NCBI GenBank assembly: GCA_014649555.1
Contig: BMTG01000001.1
Location: 1 to 64,000, forward strand
Source: Streptomyces globisporus
GTDB lineage: Bacteria > Actinomycetota > Actinomycetes > Streptomycetales > Streptomycetaceae
Length of the DNA: 64,000 bases
Direction: 5' to 3'
The position numbers were made by a program, and so were the translations under genes. The first letter of the stretch is position 1. The number at the start of each line of letters is the position of its first letter. Below are positions 9,413-17,129 of the stretch, piece by piece. The notes beneath the pieces are model-generated. The model searched no databases. It saw only the letters and a list, made by a program, of their open reading frames with translations, and was not told where the DNA came from.

Positions 9413-9463
9413 GTTGAACTTTGAACAAGATGGAGTTACAGTCAATCTCGTTGAAGGTTAAAC
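9413..9463. promoter_or_regulatory. Two GTTNAANNTTNAAC operator-like sites before yceI
   Basis: GTTGAACTTTGAAC (9413-9426) and GTTGAAGGTTAAAC (9450-9463) each match their own reverse complement at 10 of 14 positions and share the same pattern. They start 37 bp apart in the AT-richer stretch before the YceI gene. The shape is like a MarR-family operator; the cognate regulator is not adjacent. Confidence 0.5.
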
Positions 9464-9496
9464 AACCTCCACGAACACGTCTCCCGAGGAGGAGCC

Positions 9497-10111
9497 ATGG
9501 CTCTGTTCAACCGCAAGTCGTCCACGACCGCCGTCGCCGAGGCCCCCGCGGTCGACCCGGCGCTCGCCGCCCTGACCGGCACGTACGCCCTGGACCCGGC
9601 GCACAGCAGCATCGGCTTCACCGTGCGCCACGCGATGGTCACCAACGTGCGCGGCTCCTTCGGCGAGCACGAGGGCTCCCTGGTGCTGGACGGCACGGAC
9701 CCGGCGAACTCCTCCGCCTCCATCGACGTGAAGATCGCCAGCGTGGACACCGGCATCGCCGACCGCGACGGCCACCTGGTCAGCGGCGACTTCTTCGACG
9801 CCGAGAGGTTCCCGCTCATGACGTTCCGCTCGACCAAGGCCGAGCAGCTGGGCGGCGAGGCGTACCGGATCACCGGCGACCTCACCATCAAGGACGTCAC
9901 GCGCCCGCTCTCCATCGACCTGGAGTTCAACGGCTCCGCCACCGACGTCTACGGCAACGAGCGCGTCGGCTTCGAGGGCAGCGCCGACATCCTGCGCTCC
10001 GACTGGGGCCTGACCTGGAACGCGGCGCTGGAGACCGGCGGCGTGATGGTCAGCGACAAGGTGAAGCTGACCTTCGACATCTCCGCGATCAAGGCCGCCC
10101 CCGCGGCCTGA
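9497..10111 (+). CDS. YceI-family lipid-binding protein
   Basis: This 204-residue protein has the complete YceI lipocalin-like fold: TGTYALDPAHSSIGFTVRHAMVTNVRGSFGEHEG at the start, SASIDVKIASVDTGIADRDGHLVSGDFFDAERFP in the middle and DWGLTWNAALETGGVMVSDKVKL near the end. Family members bind isoprenoid-like lipids. It has no signal peptide; a short Ala-rich cytosolic N-terminal extension precedes the domain. A GAGGAGG site supports the ATG at 9497. Upstream twin palindromes suggest specific repression. Physiological role in Streptomyces is not known to me. Confidence 0.9.
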   Translation: MALFNRKSSTTAVAEAPAVDPALAALTGTYALDPAHSSIGFTVRHAMVTNVRGSFGEHEGSLVLDGTDPANSSASIDVKIASVDTGIADRDGHLVSGDFFDAERFPLMTFRSTKAEQLGGEAYRITGDLTIKDVTRPLSIDLEFNGSATDVYGNERVGFEGSADILRSDWGLTWNAALETGGVMVSDKVKLTFDISAIKAAPAA

Positions 10112-10124
10112 CCCCCTCCGCACG

Positions 10125-10174
10125 CACGCGCAGCGCCCCGCACCCGGATCTCCCGGGACGGGGCGCTGCGCGTG
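10125..10174. terminator. Bidirectional terminator between yceI and siderophore lipoprotein
   Basis: A 16-bp perfect stem (10125-10140 with 10159-10174) encloses an 18-base loop that itself contains a CCCGG/CCGGG pair. It lies between convergent genes. Confidence 0.8.
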
Positions 10175-10190
10175 TGTGTACGGCTGCCGG

Positions 10191-11222
10191 CTACTTCGCG
10201 ACCTTCTCCGCGAAGATCGGGACGACCTTCTCCAGCGCGTACGAGACGGACAGGATCGAGTCCGTCGCGAACGCCTGCGAGATGTCCTTGTCGTCGAAGA
10301 CGATGGCGTTGCCCGCCTTCACCGACGGGACGGCCTTGTACAGCGGGTCGTCGCTGATGTCCGTGGCCGGGATGCCGATCGGGGTCATGACCGTCAGATC
10401 GGCGTCGAGCAGGTCCAGGTTCTCCTTGGAGACGGACACGGAGAAACCCTCGCCGGCCTGGGCCTCGGCCTTCGGGTTGTTCTTGAAGCCGAGCCGCTCG
10501 ACGAAGTCGATACGCCCGGTGCCGCCGACGTAGACGCCGAAGCCCTCGGACGTACGCGAGCCGACCGTGATGGTCTTGTCCTTGAACTCGGGGTGGGCCT
10601 TCGCGGCGGCCTCGAACTTCTTCTCCGTCTCCGCGATCAGCTCCTTGCCCTTCTCCGGTACGCCCATGGCGGCGGCGATCATCGTGGTCTGCTGCTCCCA
10701 CGAGAGCTTGTACTGGTCGCCGCCCTTCGGCACGCCTACTGTCGGGGCGATCTTCTTCAGGGTGTCGTAGCGGGTCTGGTCGCCGCTGGACTTGGTGTCC
10801 AGGATCAGGTCGGGCTGGAGGGAGGCGATCTTCTCGAACTCCGGCTCCATCGTGCCGATGAGCTCGGGCTTCTTGTCGTACATGCCCTTGGCCCACGGGC
10901 CGACGCCCTCGCCGCCGAACGGCAGCCAGTCGCTGGCCCCGACCGGCTGGCCGCCGAGCGCGAGCACGGTCTCGGCATCGCCCCAGCCGAGCGCGACAAT
11001 GCGCTTGGGCTGCTTGTCGACGGTGACCTCGCCGAACTTGGTCGCCACCTTGGCGGGGAAGGCGCCTTCGGACGCACCGGCGGAGGCGGAGGAGGACGCG
11101 GAGCTGTCGGAGTCGTCCGACGAGCCACAGGCCGAGAGGCCGACGAGCAGGGCGGCGACGGCACCGGCCACCAGGACGGGGGTGCGGCGGGCGCGCCGGG
11201 CGCGGGGAGCGGAAGCGTTCAT
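10191..11222 (-). CDS. Iron-siderophore ABC transporter substrate-binding lipoprotein
   Basis: The 343-residue protein starts at 11222, directly inside an iron-box-controlled promoter. It has a lipoprotein signal with lipobox LSAC, a Ser-rich tether and a FecB/TroA-like periplasmic-binding fold (RIVALGWGDAETVLALG, LQPDLILDT, SWEQQTTMIAAAMG, VGGTGRIDFVERLGF). It captures ferric-siderophore at the membrane surface and passes it to the permease pair encoded upstream. An 126-bp gap separates it from the ATPase gene on the same strand, so it has its own promoter. DmdR-type iron repression is strongly predicted. Confidence 0.92.
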   Translation of the reverse strand: MNASAPRARRARRTPVLVAGAVAALLVGLSACGSSDDSDSSASSSASAGASEGAFPAKVATKFGEVTVDKQPKRIVALGWGDAETVLALGGQPVGASDWLPFGGEGVGPWAKGMYDKKPELIGTMEPEFEKIASLQPDLILDTKSSGDQTRYDTLKKIAPTVGVPKGGDQYKLSWEQQTTMIAAAMGVPEKGKELIAETEKKFEAAAKAHPEFKDKTITVGSRTSEGFGVYVGGTGRIDFVERLGFKNNPKAEAQAGEGFSVSVSKENLDLLDADLTVMTPIGIPATDISDDPLYKAVPSVKAGNAIVFDDKDISQAFATDSILSVSYALEKVVPIFAEKVAK

Positions 11223-11227
11223 ACCCT

Positions 11228-11246
11228 TTAGGTTAGCCTCACCTAA
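11228..11246 (-). promoter_or_regulatory. Iron box (DmdR/DtxR operator)
   Basis: TTAGGTTAGCCTCACCTAA matches the 19-bp actinobacterial iron box at nearly every position. It ends five bases before the lipoprotein start codon, so bound repressor would block transcription or a short leader. Confidence 0.92.
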
Positions 11247-11348
11247 TGACAACGGTGCCATCGGGTTGACCCGCGTGCCTCGCTCCCCCGTACGCACGGG
11301 TGTCCGCCCTCATACGCCCGAGAGCCCGCTCCCCCGTACGTACGAGGC

Positions 11349-12209
11349 TCAGGCGGCCGGGTCCTTGATGTGGTGGCGGCCCAGCGGCACGACCATCGGG
11401 GTGGCCGACGCCGGGTCCTCGATCACCGAGCAGCGCATCCCGAAGACCTCGCCGACCAGCTCCGCCGACACGATGTCGACGGGCCGGCCTTCCGCGACGA
11501 TCCGCCCCGCCTTCATCGCGATCATGTGGTCGGCGTACCGGCAGGCCAGGTTCAGGTCGTGCAGCACGGCCACCATGGTGACGCCCTGCTCGCGGTTGAG
11601 GTCGGTGAGCAGGTCGAGGACGTCGAGCTGGTGGCTGGCGTCGAGGAAGGTCGTCGGCTCGTCGAGCAGCAGGATGTCGGTGCGCTGGGCGAGCGCCATC
11701 GCGATCCACACCCGCTGGCGCTGGCCGCCGGACAGCTCGTCCACCGACCGGTCGGCGAGTTCGAGCACATCGGTCGACAGCAGCGCCTGCGCGACCGCCC
11801 GGTCGTCCTCCGCGCTCCAGCGGCGGAACCAGCCCTGGTGCGGGTAGCGGCCGCGCCCGACCAGGTCGGAGACGGTGATGCCCTCCGGGGCTGTGGGGCT
11901 CTGCGGGAGGATGCCGAGCACGGAGGCGACCTCCTTGGTCGGCATCTCCTGGATGGACCGGCCGTCCAGGAGGACCGCACCCGCGGAGGGGGCCAGCAGC
12001 CGGGCCATCGCCCGCAGAAGGGTCGACTTGCCGCAGGCGTTGGGGCCGACGATGACCGTGATCTTCCCGGGTGGCACGGCCACGCTCAGACCGGAGACGA
12101 TCTCGCGTTCGCCGTAGCCGAGCCGGACGTCCCGGGCTTCCAGAGTGTGTTCGGCCACGACAGGGCCACGCCTTTCGTCGTCGTCTTTCTGAAGTGTCTG
12201 GCGCGCCAT
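11349..12209 (-). CDS. Siderophore ABC transporter ATPase
   Basis: The 286-residue protein is a FepC/FecE-type ATPase. It shows Walker A GPNACGKST, signature LSGGQRQR, Walker B ILLLDEPT and switch histidine VLHDLN in order, with the usual spacing. It powers ferric-siderophore uptake through the two FecCD permeases upstream. Its ATG is one base beyond the permease stop, indicating a single operon. The 18-residue charged N-terminal stretch before AEHTLEARDV is not part of the domain; a GTG inside it is a possible alternative start. Confidence 0.93.
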   Translation of the reverse strand: MARQTLQKDDDERRGPVVAEHTLEARDVRLGYGEREIVSGLSVAVPPGKITVIVGPNACGKSTLLRAMARLLAPSAGAVLLDGRSIQEMPTKEVASVLGILPQSPTAPEGITVSDLVGRGRYPHQGWFRRWSAEDDRAVAQALLSTDVLELADRSVDELSGGQRQRVWIAMALAQRTDILLLDEPTTFLDASHQLDVLDLLTDLNREQGVTMVAVLHDLNLACRYADHMIAMKAGRIVAEGRPVDIVSAELVGEVFGMRCSVIEDPASATPMVVPLGRHHIKDPAA

Positions 12210-12210
12210 C

Positions 12211-13296
12211 TCAGCCCCCGCTGCCGACGCGATTGGCTCGGGCCAGGAGCAGGAGCAGATACGGGGCCCCGATGATGCTGGTGACCACGCCCACCGGCAG
12301 CTGCACCGGGAACAGGTGCTGCGCCGCGAAGTCCGCGACCAGGACGATCAGCGCCCCGGTCAGGGCGGCCTGCGGCAGCGCCGCGCCCCGGCCCGGGACC
12401 AGCCGGCGGGCGATCGGTGCGGCGACGAACGCCACGAACCCGACGGGTCCGGCGGCGGCGGTCGCGGCGCCGGCGAGCGCGGTCGCGCAGGCCAGCAGCG
12501 CGAGCCGGCCGCTCTCGACCTTCGCGCCGAGCCCGGCCGCCGCGTCGTCCCCGAGCTGGAGGGGGCGGAGCGCGTGGGCGGCGAGGACGGTCAGCGGTAC
12601 GAGCAGGCCGAGGGCGATGAGGAGCGGCCACATCTGGTCCCAGGAACGGCCGTTGAGGCTGCCCGCGAGCCAGCGGAACGCCTCCTGCGCGTCGGTGACC
12701 TCGGAGCGGGCCATCACGTACCAGACGATGCTGGAGAGCCCCATGCCGACGCCGATGCCGACGAGGACGAGGCGCTGTCCGGCGATGCCCTGCCGCCAGG
12801 CGAGCAGATAGATGGCGGCTCCGGCGGCCAGGGAGCCGGTGAGGGCGCTCGCGGACAGGGCGAGTCCGCTGACCTGGAAGAGCAGGGCGGCGGTGACGGC
12901 GACCGCGCTGGCCCCGGCGCTGATGCCGATGAGGTCGGGGCTGGCGAGGGGGTTGCGCAGCACGGTCTGGAAGACGGCTCCGGAGAGTCCGAACGCGACG
13001 CCGACGAGGATCGCGAGGAGGGCGCGGGGCAGCCGCAGTTCCAGCACGACGAACTGCGATCCGCCGTCGCCGCCGCCGAACAGGGTGGCCACGACCTTCC
13101 CGACCGGCATCACCATGTCGCCGAAGCTGAGCGAGAGCCCGAACACGACGACCACGGCGGCGAACAGGCCCGTACCGACGAGGACGGAGCGGCGCAGGCC
13201 CCGGCCGCGTACGGCGGAGACCTGGCGTACGGCGTCGGCGAGCCGCTCGTCGTCCGCGTGCGCGGCGTTCTTGGCAACGACAGTTGTCCGGTTCAC
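12211..13296 (-). CDS. FecCD-type siderophore permease (second)
   Basis: This 361-residue membrane protein has about nine hydrophobic segments of the FecCD/BtuC type, with family motifs LRLPRALLAILVGVAFGLSGAVFQ, NPLASPDLIGISAGAS, GPVGFVAFVAAPIARRL and LPVGVVTSIIGAPYLLLLLAR. It starts with GTG at 13296, overlapping the previous gene's stop by four bases (GTGA), so translation is coupled. It pairs with the other permease to form the channel. Confidence 0.92.
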   Translation of the reverse strand: MNRTTVVAKNAAHADDERLADAVRQVSAVRGRGLRRSVLVGTGLFAAVVVVFGLSLSFGDMVMPVGKVVATLFGGGDGGSQFVVLELRLPRALLAILVGVAFGLSGAVFQTVLRNPLASPDLIGISAGASAVAVTAALLFQVSGLALSASALTGSLAAGAAIYLLAWRQGIAGQRLVLVGIGVGMGLSSIVWYVMARSEVTDAQEAFRWLAGSLNGRSWDQMWPLLIALGLLVPLTVLAAHALRPLQLGDDAAAGLGAKVESGRLALLACATALAGAATAAAGPVGFVAFVAAPIARRLVPGRGAALPQAALTGALIVLVADFAAQHLFPVQLPVGVVTSIIGAPYLLLLLARANRVGSGG

Positions 13297-14366
13297 AGTT
13301 CCACCAGCTTCCTGCGGCGGACCAGCCAGATGAAGGGGATGCAGCCGATCGCGGCCGTGATGACCCCGACCTGCACCTCGCCGGGGCGGGCGATGACCCG
13401 GCCGACGATGTCGGCGACGAGCAGCATGACCGGGGCGAGCACCATGCTGTACGGGAGCACCCAGCGGTAGTCGGGCCCGGTGATGAGGCGGGCGGCGTGC
13501 GGTACGGCGAGCCCGACGAAGCCGATGGGGCCGGCGACGACGGTGGCCGCGCCGCAGAGGATCACCACGGCGAGGGCGGAGACCATCCGGATGGCCCCGA
13601 CGCGCTGGCCGAGGCCGCGGGCCAGGTCGTCACCGAGGGAGAGGGCGTTGAGCTGCGGTCCGAGGGCCAGGGCGAGGACGGTGCCGACCAGGATGAACGG
13701 CGAGACCTGCCACAGCACCTCGGAGCTGCGGGCGGTCAGCGCGCCGAGCTGCCAGAACCGGAACTGGTCGTAGCTGCCGCGGTCCTGGAGCAGGATCGCG
13801 CTGGTGACCGAGGTGAGGACGGCGGCGGTCGCGGCCCCCGCCAGCGCCAGCTTCACCGGTGTCGCGCCTTCCCGCCCGAGCGAGCCGACCCCGTACACGA
13901 GGAGGGCGGCGAGCAGCGCGCCGAGGAAGCCGAACCAGATGAACTGGGTGGCGACGGTGAACCCGAGCAGGGTGATCGAGCACACGACGGCGACGGACGC
14001 GCCGGCGTTGATGCCGAGGAGCTGGGGGTCGGCGAGGGGGTTGCGGGCGACGCCCTGCATCACCGTGCCCGCGAGGCCGAGTGCCGCACCGGCCAGCAGC
14101 CCGGCGACGGTGCGCGGGATGCGGACCTCCTGGACGATGAGCTGGCCCTTGACGGAGACGTCCGGGTCGAGCACCCCGTCGACGACGTCACGGAAGGGCA
14201 CATCTCCGGAGCCGATGGCGAGACTGGCGACGGCGGTGAGGAACAGCACGGCGAGGGCGGCGAGCAGCCCGAGGGCGAGCACGGGCCGGCTGCGCTTGCG
14301 CCGCGCTTCCTTGCCGCCGTCGGCCGACGTCACCCTCCCCTTCTCCAGGGAGGCCGAGCCGCTCAC
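13293..14366 (-). CDS. FecCD-type siderophore permease (first)
   Basis: The 357-residue product has a charged N-terminal tail and then FecCD helices with IRIPRTVAGLLAGAALGLAGTVMQ (written in part), NPLADPQLLGINAGAS, GPIGFVGLAVPHAARLI and GEVQVGVITAAIGCIPFIWLVRR. It is the first gene of the permease-permease-ATPase operon and starts with GTG at 14366 without a strong Shine-Dalgarno. Upstream lies an unusual four-fold repeat array and a partial iron box. Confidence 0.92.
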   Translation of the reverse strand: MSGSASLEKGRVTSADGGKEARRKRSRPVLALGLLAALAVLFLTAVASLAIGSGDVPFRDVVDGVLDPDVSVKGQLIVQEVRIPRTVAGLLAGAALGLAGTVMQGVARNPLADPQLLGINAGASVAVVCSITLLGFTVATQFIWFGFLGALLAALLVYGVGSLGREGATPVKLALAGAATAAVLTSVTSAILLQDRGSYDQFRFWQLGALTARSSEVLWQVSPFILVGTVLALALGPQLNALSLGDDLARGLGQRVGAIRMVSALAVVILCGAATVVAGPIGFVGLAVPHAARLITGPDYRWVLPYSMVLAPVMLLVADIVGRVIARPGEVQVGVITAAIGCIPFIWLVRRRKLVEL

Positions 14367-14474
14367 GACCCGGCCGCCGGGGCAGCCGGAATGCGGTGGT
14401 GCACTGTTGTTCGTTCCTCACGCTGGTTCGTCGGCGCCGGGGAGCGCCCCTGGGCACGGGAGACGCCCTCGTCA

Positions 14475-14570
14475 CCGGTCCACCCGGACAGGGAAACCGC
14501 CGGTCCGCCCCGGACAGAAAGACCACCGGTCCGCCCCGGACAGGGGACATGACCGGTCCACCCCGGACGG
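14475..14570. repeat. Four tandem CCGGTCCRCCCCGGAC repeats
   Basis: CCGGTCC starts at 14475, 14500, 14526 and 14553, giving spacings of 25, 26 and 27 bp. Each copy continues RCCCCGGAC(A)GG (one C shorter in copy 1) and has internal GTCC/GGAC complementarity. The array sits between the permease operon and its candidate iron box. Function is unknown. Confidence 0.7.
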
Positions 14571-14591
14571 GCAACACAAGGGGGCCCAAAG

Positions 14592-14605
14592 TAAGGTCAC
14601 CCTAA
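14592..14605. promoter_or_regulatory. Partial iron box between permease operon and FMN-type gene
   Basis: The reverse complement, TTAGGGTGACCTTA, matches 11 of 14 positions of the right part of the iron-box consensus (TTAGGCTCACCTAA). The left third is not conserved. It would serve the divergent permease and split-barrel genes. Confidence 0.45.
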
Positions 14606-14659
14606 CAGCGCCTGTCAGCGCGGCGCGCTGCCGCACCCCACGAGCTCCGGAGCACCGCC

Positions 14660-15229
14660 TTGTCGTACGCCGCCGATCCCACCGCCCCCGCCACCGACCC
14701 GCTGGCCGGGTCCGTACCCCTGGGCTCGGCGGACGAACTGCGCGAGCTCCTGGGGACCCCGCACCCGATCGTCATCGACAAGGTCCACGACCGGCTCACC
14801 GACGACGACCTGGCGCTGCTGGCCCGCTCGCCGTTCTGCACCCTGGCCACGTCCGACGCGGACGGCAACTGCGACTCGACCCCGCGCGGCGACACCCCCG
14901 GCTTCACCCATGTCCTGGACCCGGGCACGATCGCCCTGCCCGACCGCCCGGGCAACCGCCGCGCGGACAGCTTCCACAACATCCTGGCGAACCCGCGCGT
15001 GGGCCTGCTCTACCTGATACCGGGCGCGATGGACGTCCTGCGCGTCAACGGCCGCGCCCGCATCCTCACGGACGCCCCGTTCTTCGACGCGATGACGCTG
15101 AAGGGCCAGCGCCCGAAGCTCGCCCTGGTCGTCGAGATCGACGAGATCTTCCGCCACTGCCCGGCGTCGCTGAAGCGGTCGGGGGTGTGGGCGCCGGAGA
15201 CTTGGGCGGGGGCGGAAGCGGCGGGGTGA
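14660..15229 (+). CDS. Pyridoxamine 5'-phosphate oxidase-like FMN-binding protein
   Basis: This 189-residue protein belongs to the FMN-binding split-barrel superfamily. It contains FCTLATSDADGNCDSTPRGD, TIALPDRPGNRRADSFHNIL, PRVGLLYLIPG and LRVNGRARI, typical of the PPOX-like subgroup of 190-210 residues. The TTG at 14660 has a GGAG site seven bases upstream and fits the domain start. It is divergent from the siderophore permeases, with a candidate iron box between, so an oxidoreductase role linked to iron-siderophore handling is possible but inferred only from location. Confidence 0.8.
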   Translation: MSYAADPTAPATDPLAGSVPLGSADELRELLGTPHPIVIDKVHDRLTDDDLALLARSPFCTLATSDADGNCDSTPRGDTPGFTHVLDPGTIALPDRPGNRRADSFHNILANPRVGLLYLIPGAMDVLRVNGRARILTDAPFFDAMTLKGQRPKLALVVEIDEIFRHCPASLKRSGVWAPETWAGAEAAG

Positions 15230-15456
15230 GCGATCAGAGATCCGCTGTGCGGGAATCCCGTCTCCCGGCCGCAGTTCGTCGTTCCCGCCCGGGCGGCCGA
15301 GGGGGTCGGCCGGTCGCCCCGGAGGCGCGCGCCTGACCCGTACGCGCCGGTGCGTCACCTCCCCGCACGCTCGCCCGAATGCCGCGTCCCCTCGGCCGGG
15401 CCCTGTCGTTGTCGGGATGTGACAGCTGAAGTCTCGCAGAGGAATGTGCCGACCCC

Positions 15457-15753
15457 ATGACTGAAGAAACCATCCTGCTCGGGGACTTCCTCGCCACGAT
15501 GAACCGCCTGCAGGCGGATTTCGAACGGCGACTCGACGGGATCGAACGCGACGCCCCGCCGGGGGCGCCACCGCACGGCACCTCCCGTGCGACGGCGGAT
15601 CCCTGGCAGCCCTGGAGCAGTCACGCTCCGGGCCGCCCCCTCGGGCTGGAGGCCATCTGGGCCGATGCGCGCCGGTCGCCGGTGGCGCGGGCGGACGGAT
15701 CCGGAGCACACCCTCGGGCGGAGAAAGCATTCTTCACCGCGTACCCCGACTGA
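15457..15753 (+). CDS. Small hypothetical protein (98 aa)
   Basis: The predicted protein starts MTEETILLGDFLATMNRL, followed by an amphipathic helix ADFERRLDGIERD, and then becomes Pro/Gly/Arg-rich. No known domain is recognised. The start has only a distant GAGGA (12 bases). Two minus-strand ORFs overlap this region, but codon bias supports the plus strand. A terminator follows. Confidence that it is a real gene is moderate. Confidence 0.45.
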   Translation: MTEETILLGDFLATMNRLQADFERRLDGIERDAPPGAPPHGTSRATADPWQPWSSHAPGRPLGLEAIWADARRSPVARADGSGAHPRAEKAFFTAYPD

Positions 15754-15819
15754 CCGGGCCCCTGGTCGACCACGCTCCCGGGCCGACCGTGCCCCGCCTA
15801 CTCACTCAGTCGGAGTCCG

Positions 15820-15855
15820 GGAGAAACGTTCCCGCCCCTGCGGGAACGTTTCTCC
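15820..15855. terminator. Bidirectional terminator
   Basis: A perfect 16-bp stem (15820-15835 with 15840-15855) with a CCCT loop lies between convergent genes ending at 15753 and 15866. Confidence 0.85.
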
Positions 15856-15865
15856 ACCCGTCCGG

Positions 15866-16465
15866 TCAGACGGCACGCGGCGCGCGCCGCATCACCCACA
15901 GCGCCGGGCCGCCGCCCGGCAGCGCCGCCTCGCCGAGCACCGTGAAGCCGAAGTGCTCGTAGAACGGCAGGTTGTCCGGCTTGGAGGACTCCAGGTAGAC
16001 CGGCAGGCCCGCCGCGTCGGCCTTGGCCAGCCCGGAACGCAGCAGCGCCGCCCCGTGCCCCTGGCCCCGGGCGGCCGGGTCCGCGCCGACGACCGCCAGG
16101 TACCAGTGCGGCTCCTTGGGGCCCTGCTCGGCGGCGGCCGCGACCGCGTCCCGGAAGAGCGGTGCCCGGTCGCCGAGGATCTCCTCCAGCTCCGCGACCG
16201 TCTCCGCGTCGGGAACGGACTTCTCCTGCCCCTCCGGCGCCACCCAGAACGCGGCCGCGGACGCGGTGCGCTCGCACACCCCGTGGCGGCCGTACTGCCG
16301 GGTGAAGATCGTGGTGAAGTACCGGACCAGGTCGGGCTCGCGCGAGGCCCCGCCGGGGAAGAACCACCCCATCATCGGGTCATCGGCGAAAGCGCGGGCC
16401 AGGGTGCGGCTGATCTCCGGGGCGTTGTCGAGCGTGGCCGCCTGCGGAGTGTTCGTCATCGACAT
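15866..16465 (-). CDS. GNAT-family N-acetyltransferase
   Basis: This 199-residue protein has the GNAT fold with the acetyl-CoA loop GADPAARGQGHGAALL (V/I-x-x-x-x-R-G-x-G-x-A pattern), the preceding strand HWYLAVVG and the C-terminal PFYEHFGF motif. The N-terminal ARAFADDPMMGWFFP is typical of a Streptomyces subgroup of unknown substrate. The ATG at 16465 is preferred because CAGAAT lies seven bases upstream, the spacing of a leaderless promoter; ATGs at 16474 and 16459 are alternatives. It is divergent from the Nudix gene. Confidence 0.85.
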   Translation of the reverse strand: MSMTNTPQAATLDNAPEISRTLARAFADDPMMGWFFPGGASREPDLVRYFTTIFTRQYGRHGVCERTASAAAFWVAPEGQEKSVPDAETVAELEEILGDRAPLFRDAVAAAAEQGPKEPHWYLAVVGADPAARGQGHGAALLRSGLAKADAAGLPVYLESSKPDNLPFYEHFGFTVLGEAALPGGGPALWVMRRAPRAV

Positions 16466-16578
16466 ACGGGTCATTCTGCACGTTGATGATCTTGAACGGT
16501 GAGGAGGGTCCTCGGACACCGGAAAGGGCCCCGGACACTGGTCCCGGCCACCGGCCACCGGCCACCGGCCACCGGAGA

Positions 16579-16584
16579 TAGCCT
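16579..16584 (+). promoter_or_regulatory. -10 hexamer of leaderless Nudix promoter
   Basis: TAGCCT followed by six bases and the ATG at 16591. Short CCACCGG direct repeats (about 16550-16575) precede it. Confidence 0.5.
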
Positions 16585-16590
16585 CGCGCG

Positions 16591-17065
16591 ATGGACCGAC
16601 GACTGGCCGCGTACGCGGTGTGCATCGAGGACGGCCGGGTGCTGCTCGCGCTGGCCGTGGGCCCGGACGGCGACCGCACCTGGACCCTCCCGGGCGGCGG
16701 GGTCGAGCACGCGGAGGACCCGTTCGACACGGTGATCAGGGAGGTCGCCGAGGAGACCGGTCTGGAGACCGTGGTCGAGCGCCTGCTCGGTGTGGACTCG
16801 CGGGTGATCCCGGCGGGCGAGCGCCGCGTGCCCGGCGCGCCCGAGCTGCAGAACGTCGGCATCTTCTACGGTGTCCGCGTCACCAGCGGCCGACTCCGTC
16901 CCGAACCGAACGGCGACACCGCCGCGTCGGTGTGGACCCCCCTCGCCGAGGTCGCTCGCCTGCGCTGGTCGTCGCTGGTGGACATCGGCATCGCCCTGGC
17001 GCAGAACCTCCCGCCCACCGGGCACGTGAACCCCGTGCCGGGTCGGAGGGCTCGTCCAGCACTGA
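16591..17065 (+). CDS. Nudix hydrolase, 3' end frameshifted
   Basis: The protein hydrolyses a nucleoside-diphosphate-linked substrate. A complete Nudix box is present: G-x5-E-x7-REVAEETGL within GGGVEHAEDPFDTVIREVAE. As written, the frame misses its stop and runs to 17415, adding over 100 unlikely residues antisense to the catalase gene. Removing one G from the run at 17040-17042 gives the tail NPVPVGGLVQH and the TGA at 17063-17065, just before a terminator. That is the length (about 157 residues) expected for this group. Catalytic residues are unaffected. Start is supported by the -10 hexamer six bases upstream. Confidence 0.8.
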
Positions 17066-17072
17066 GAACGAA

Positions 17073-17111
17073 CCCGGCCGCCGGCCCCGTGACGGGAGAC
17101 CGGCGGCCGGG
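17073..17111. terminator. Bidirectional terminator between Nudix and catalase genes
   Basis: A 12-bp perfect stem (17073-17084 with 17100-17111) with an inner CCCGT/ACGGG stem. It directly follows the restored Nudix stop and precedes the catalase stop. Confidence 0.8.
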
Positions 17112-17129
17112 ACTCAGGGCCTCACGCCC

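Noticed and set aside
10191-11297. N-terminal extension of the siderophore lipoprotein to 11297
   Set aside because: It would translate through the iron box and precede the signal peptide.
11281-11342. CGCTCCCCCGTACG repeated at about 46-bp offset between the lipoprotein and ATPase genes
   Set aside because: Short GC-rich duplication without symmetry or consistent spacing; probably chance.
14475-14570. The four repeats as a CRISPR array
   Set aside because: Spacers are only about 9-11 bases, there are four short imperfect units and no cas genes.
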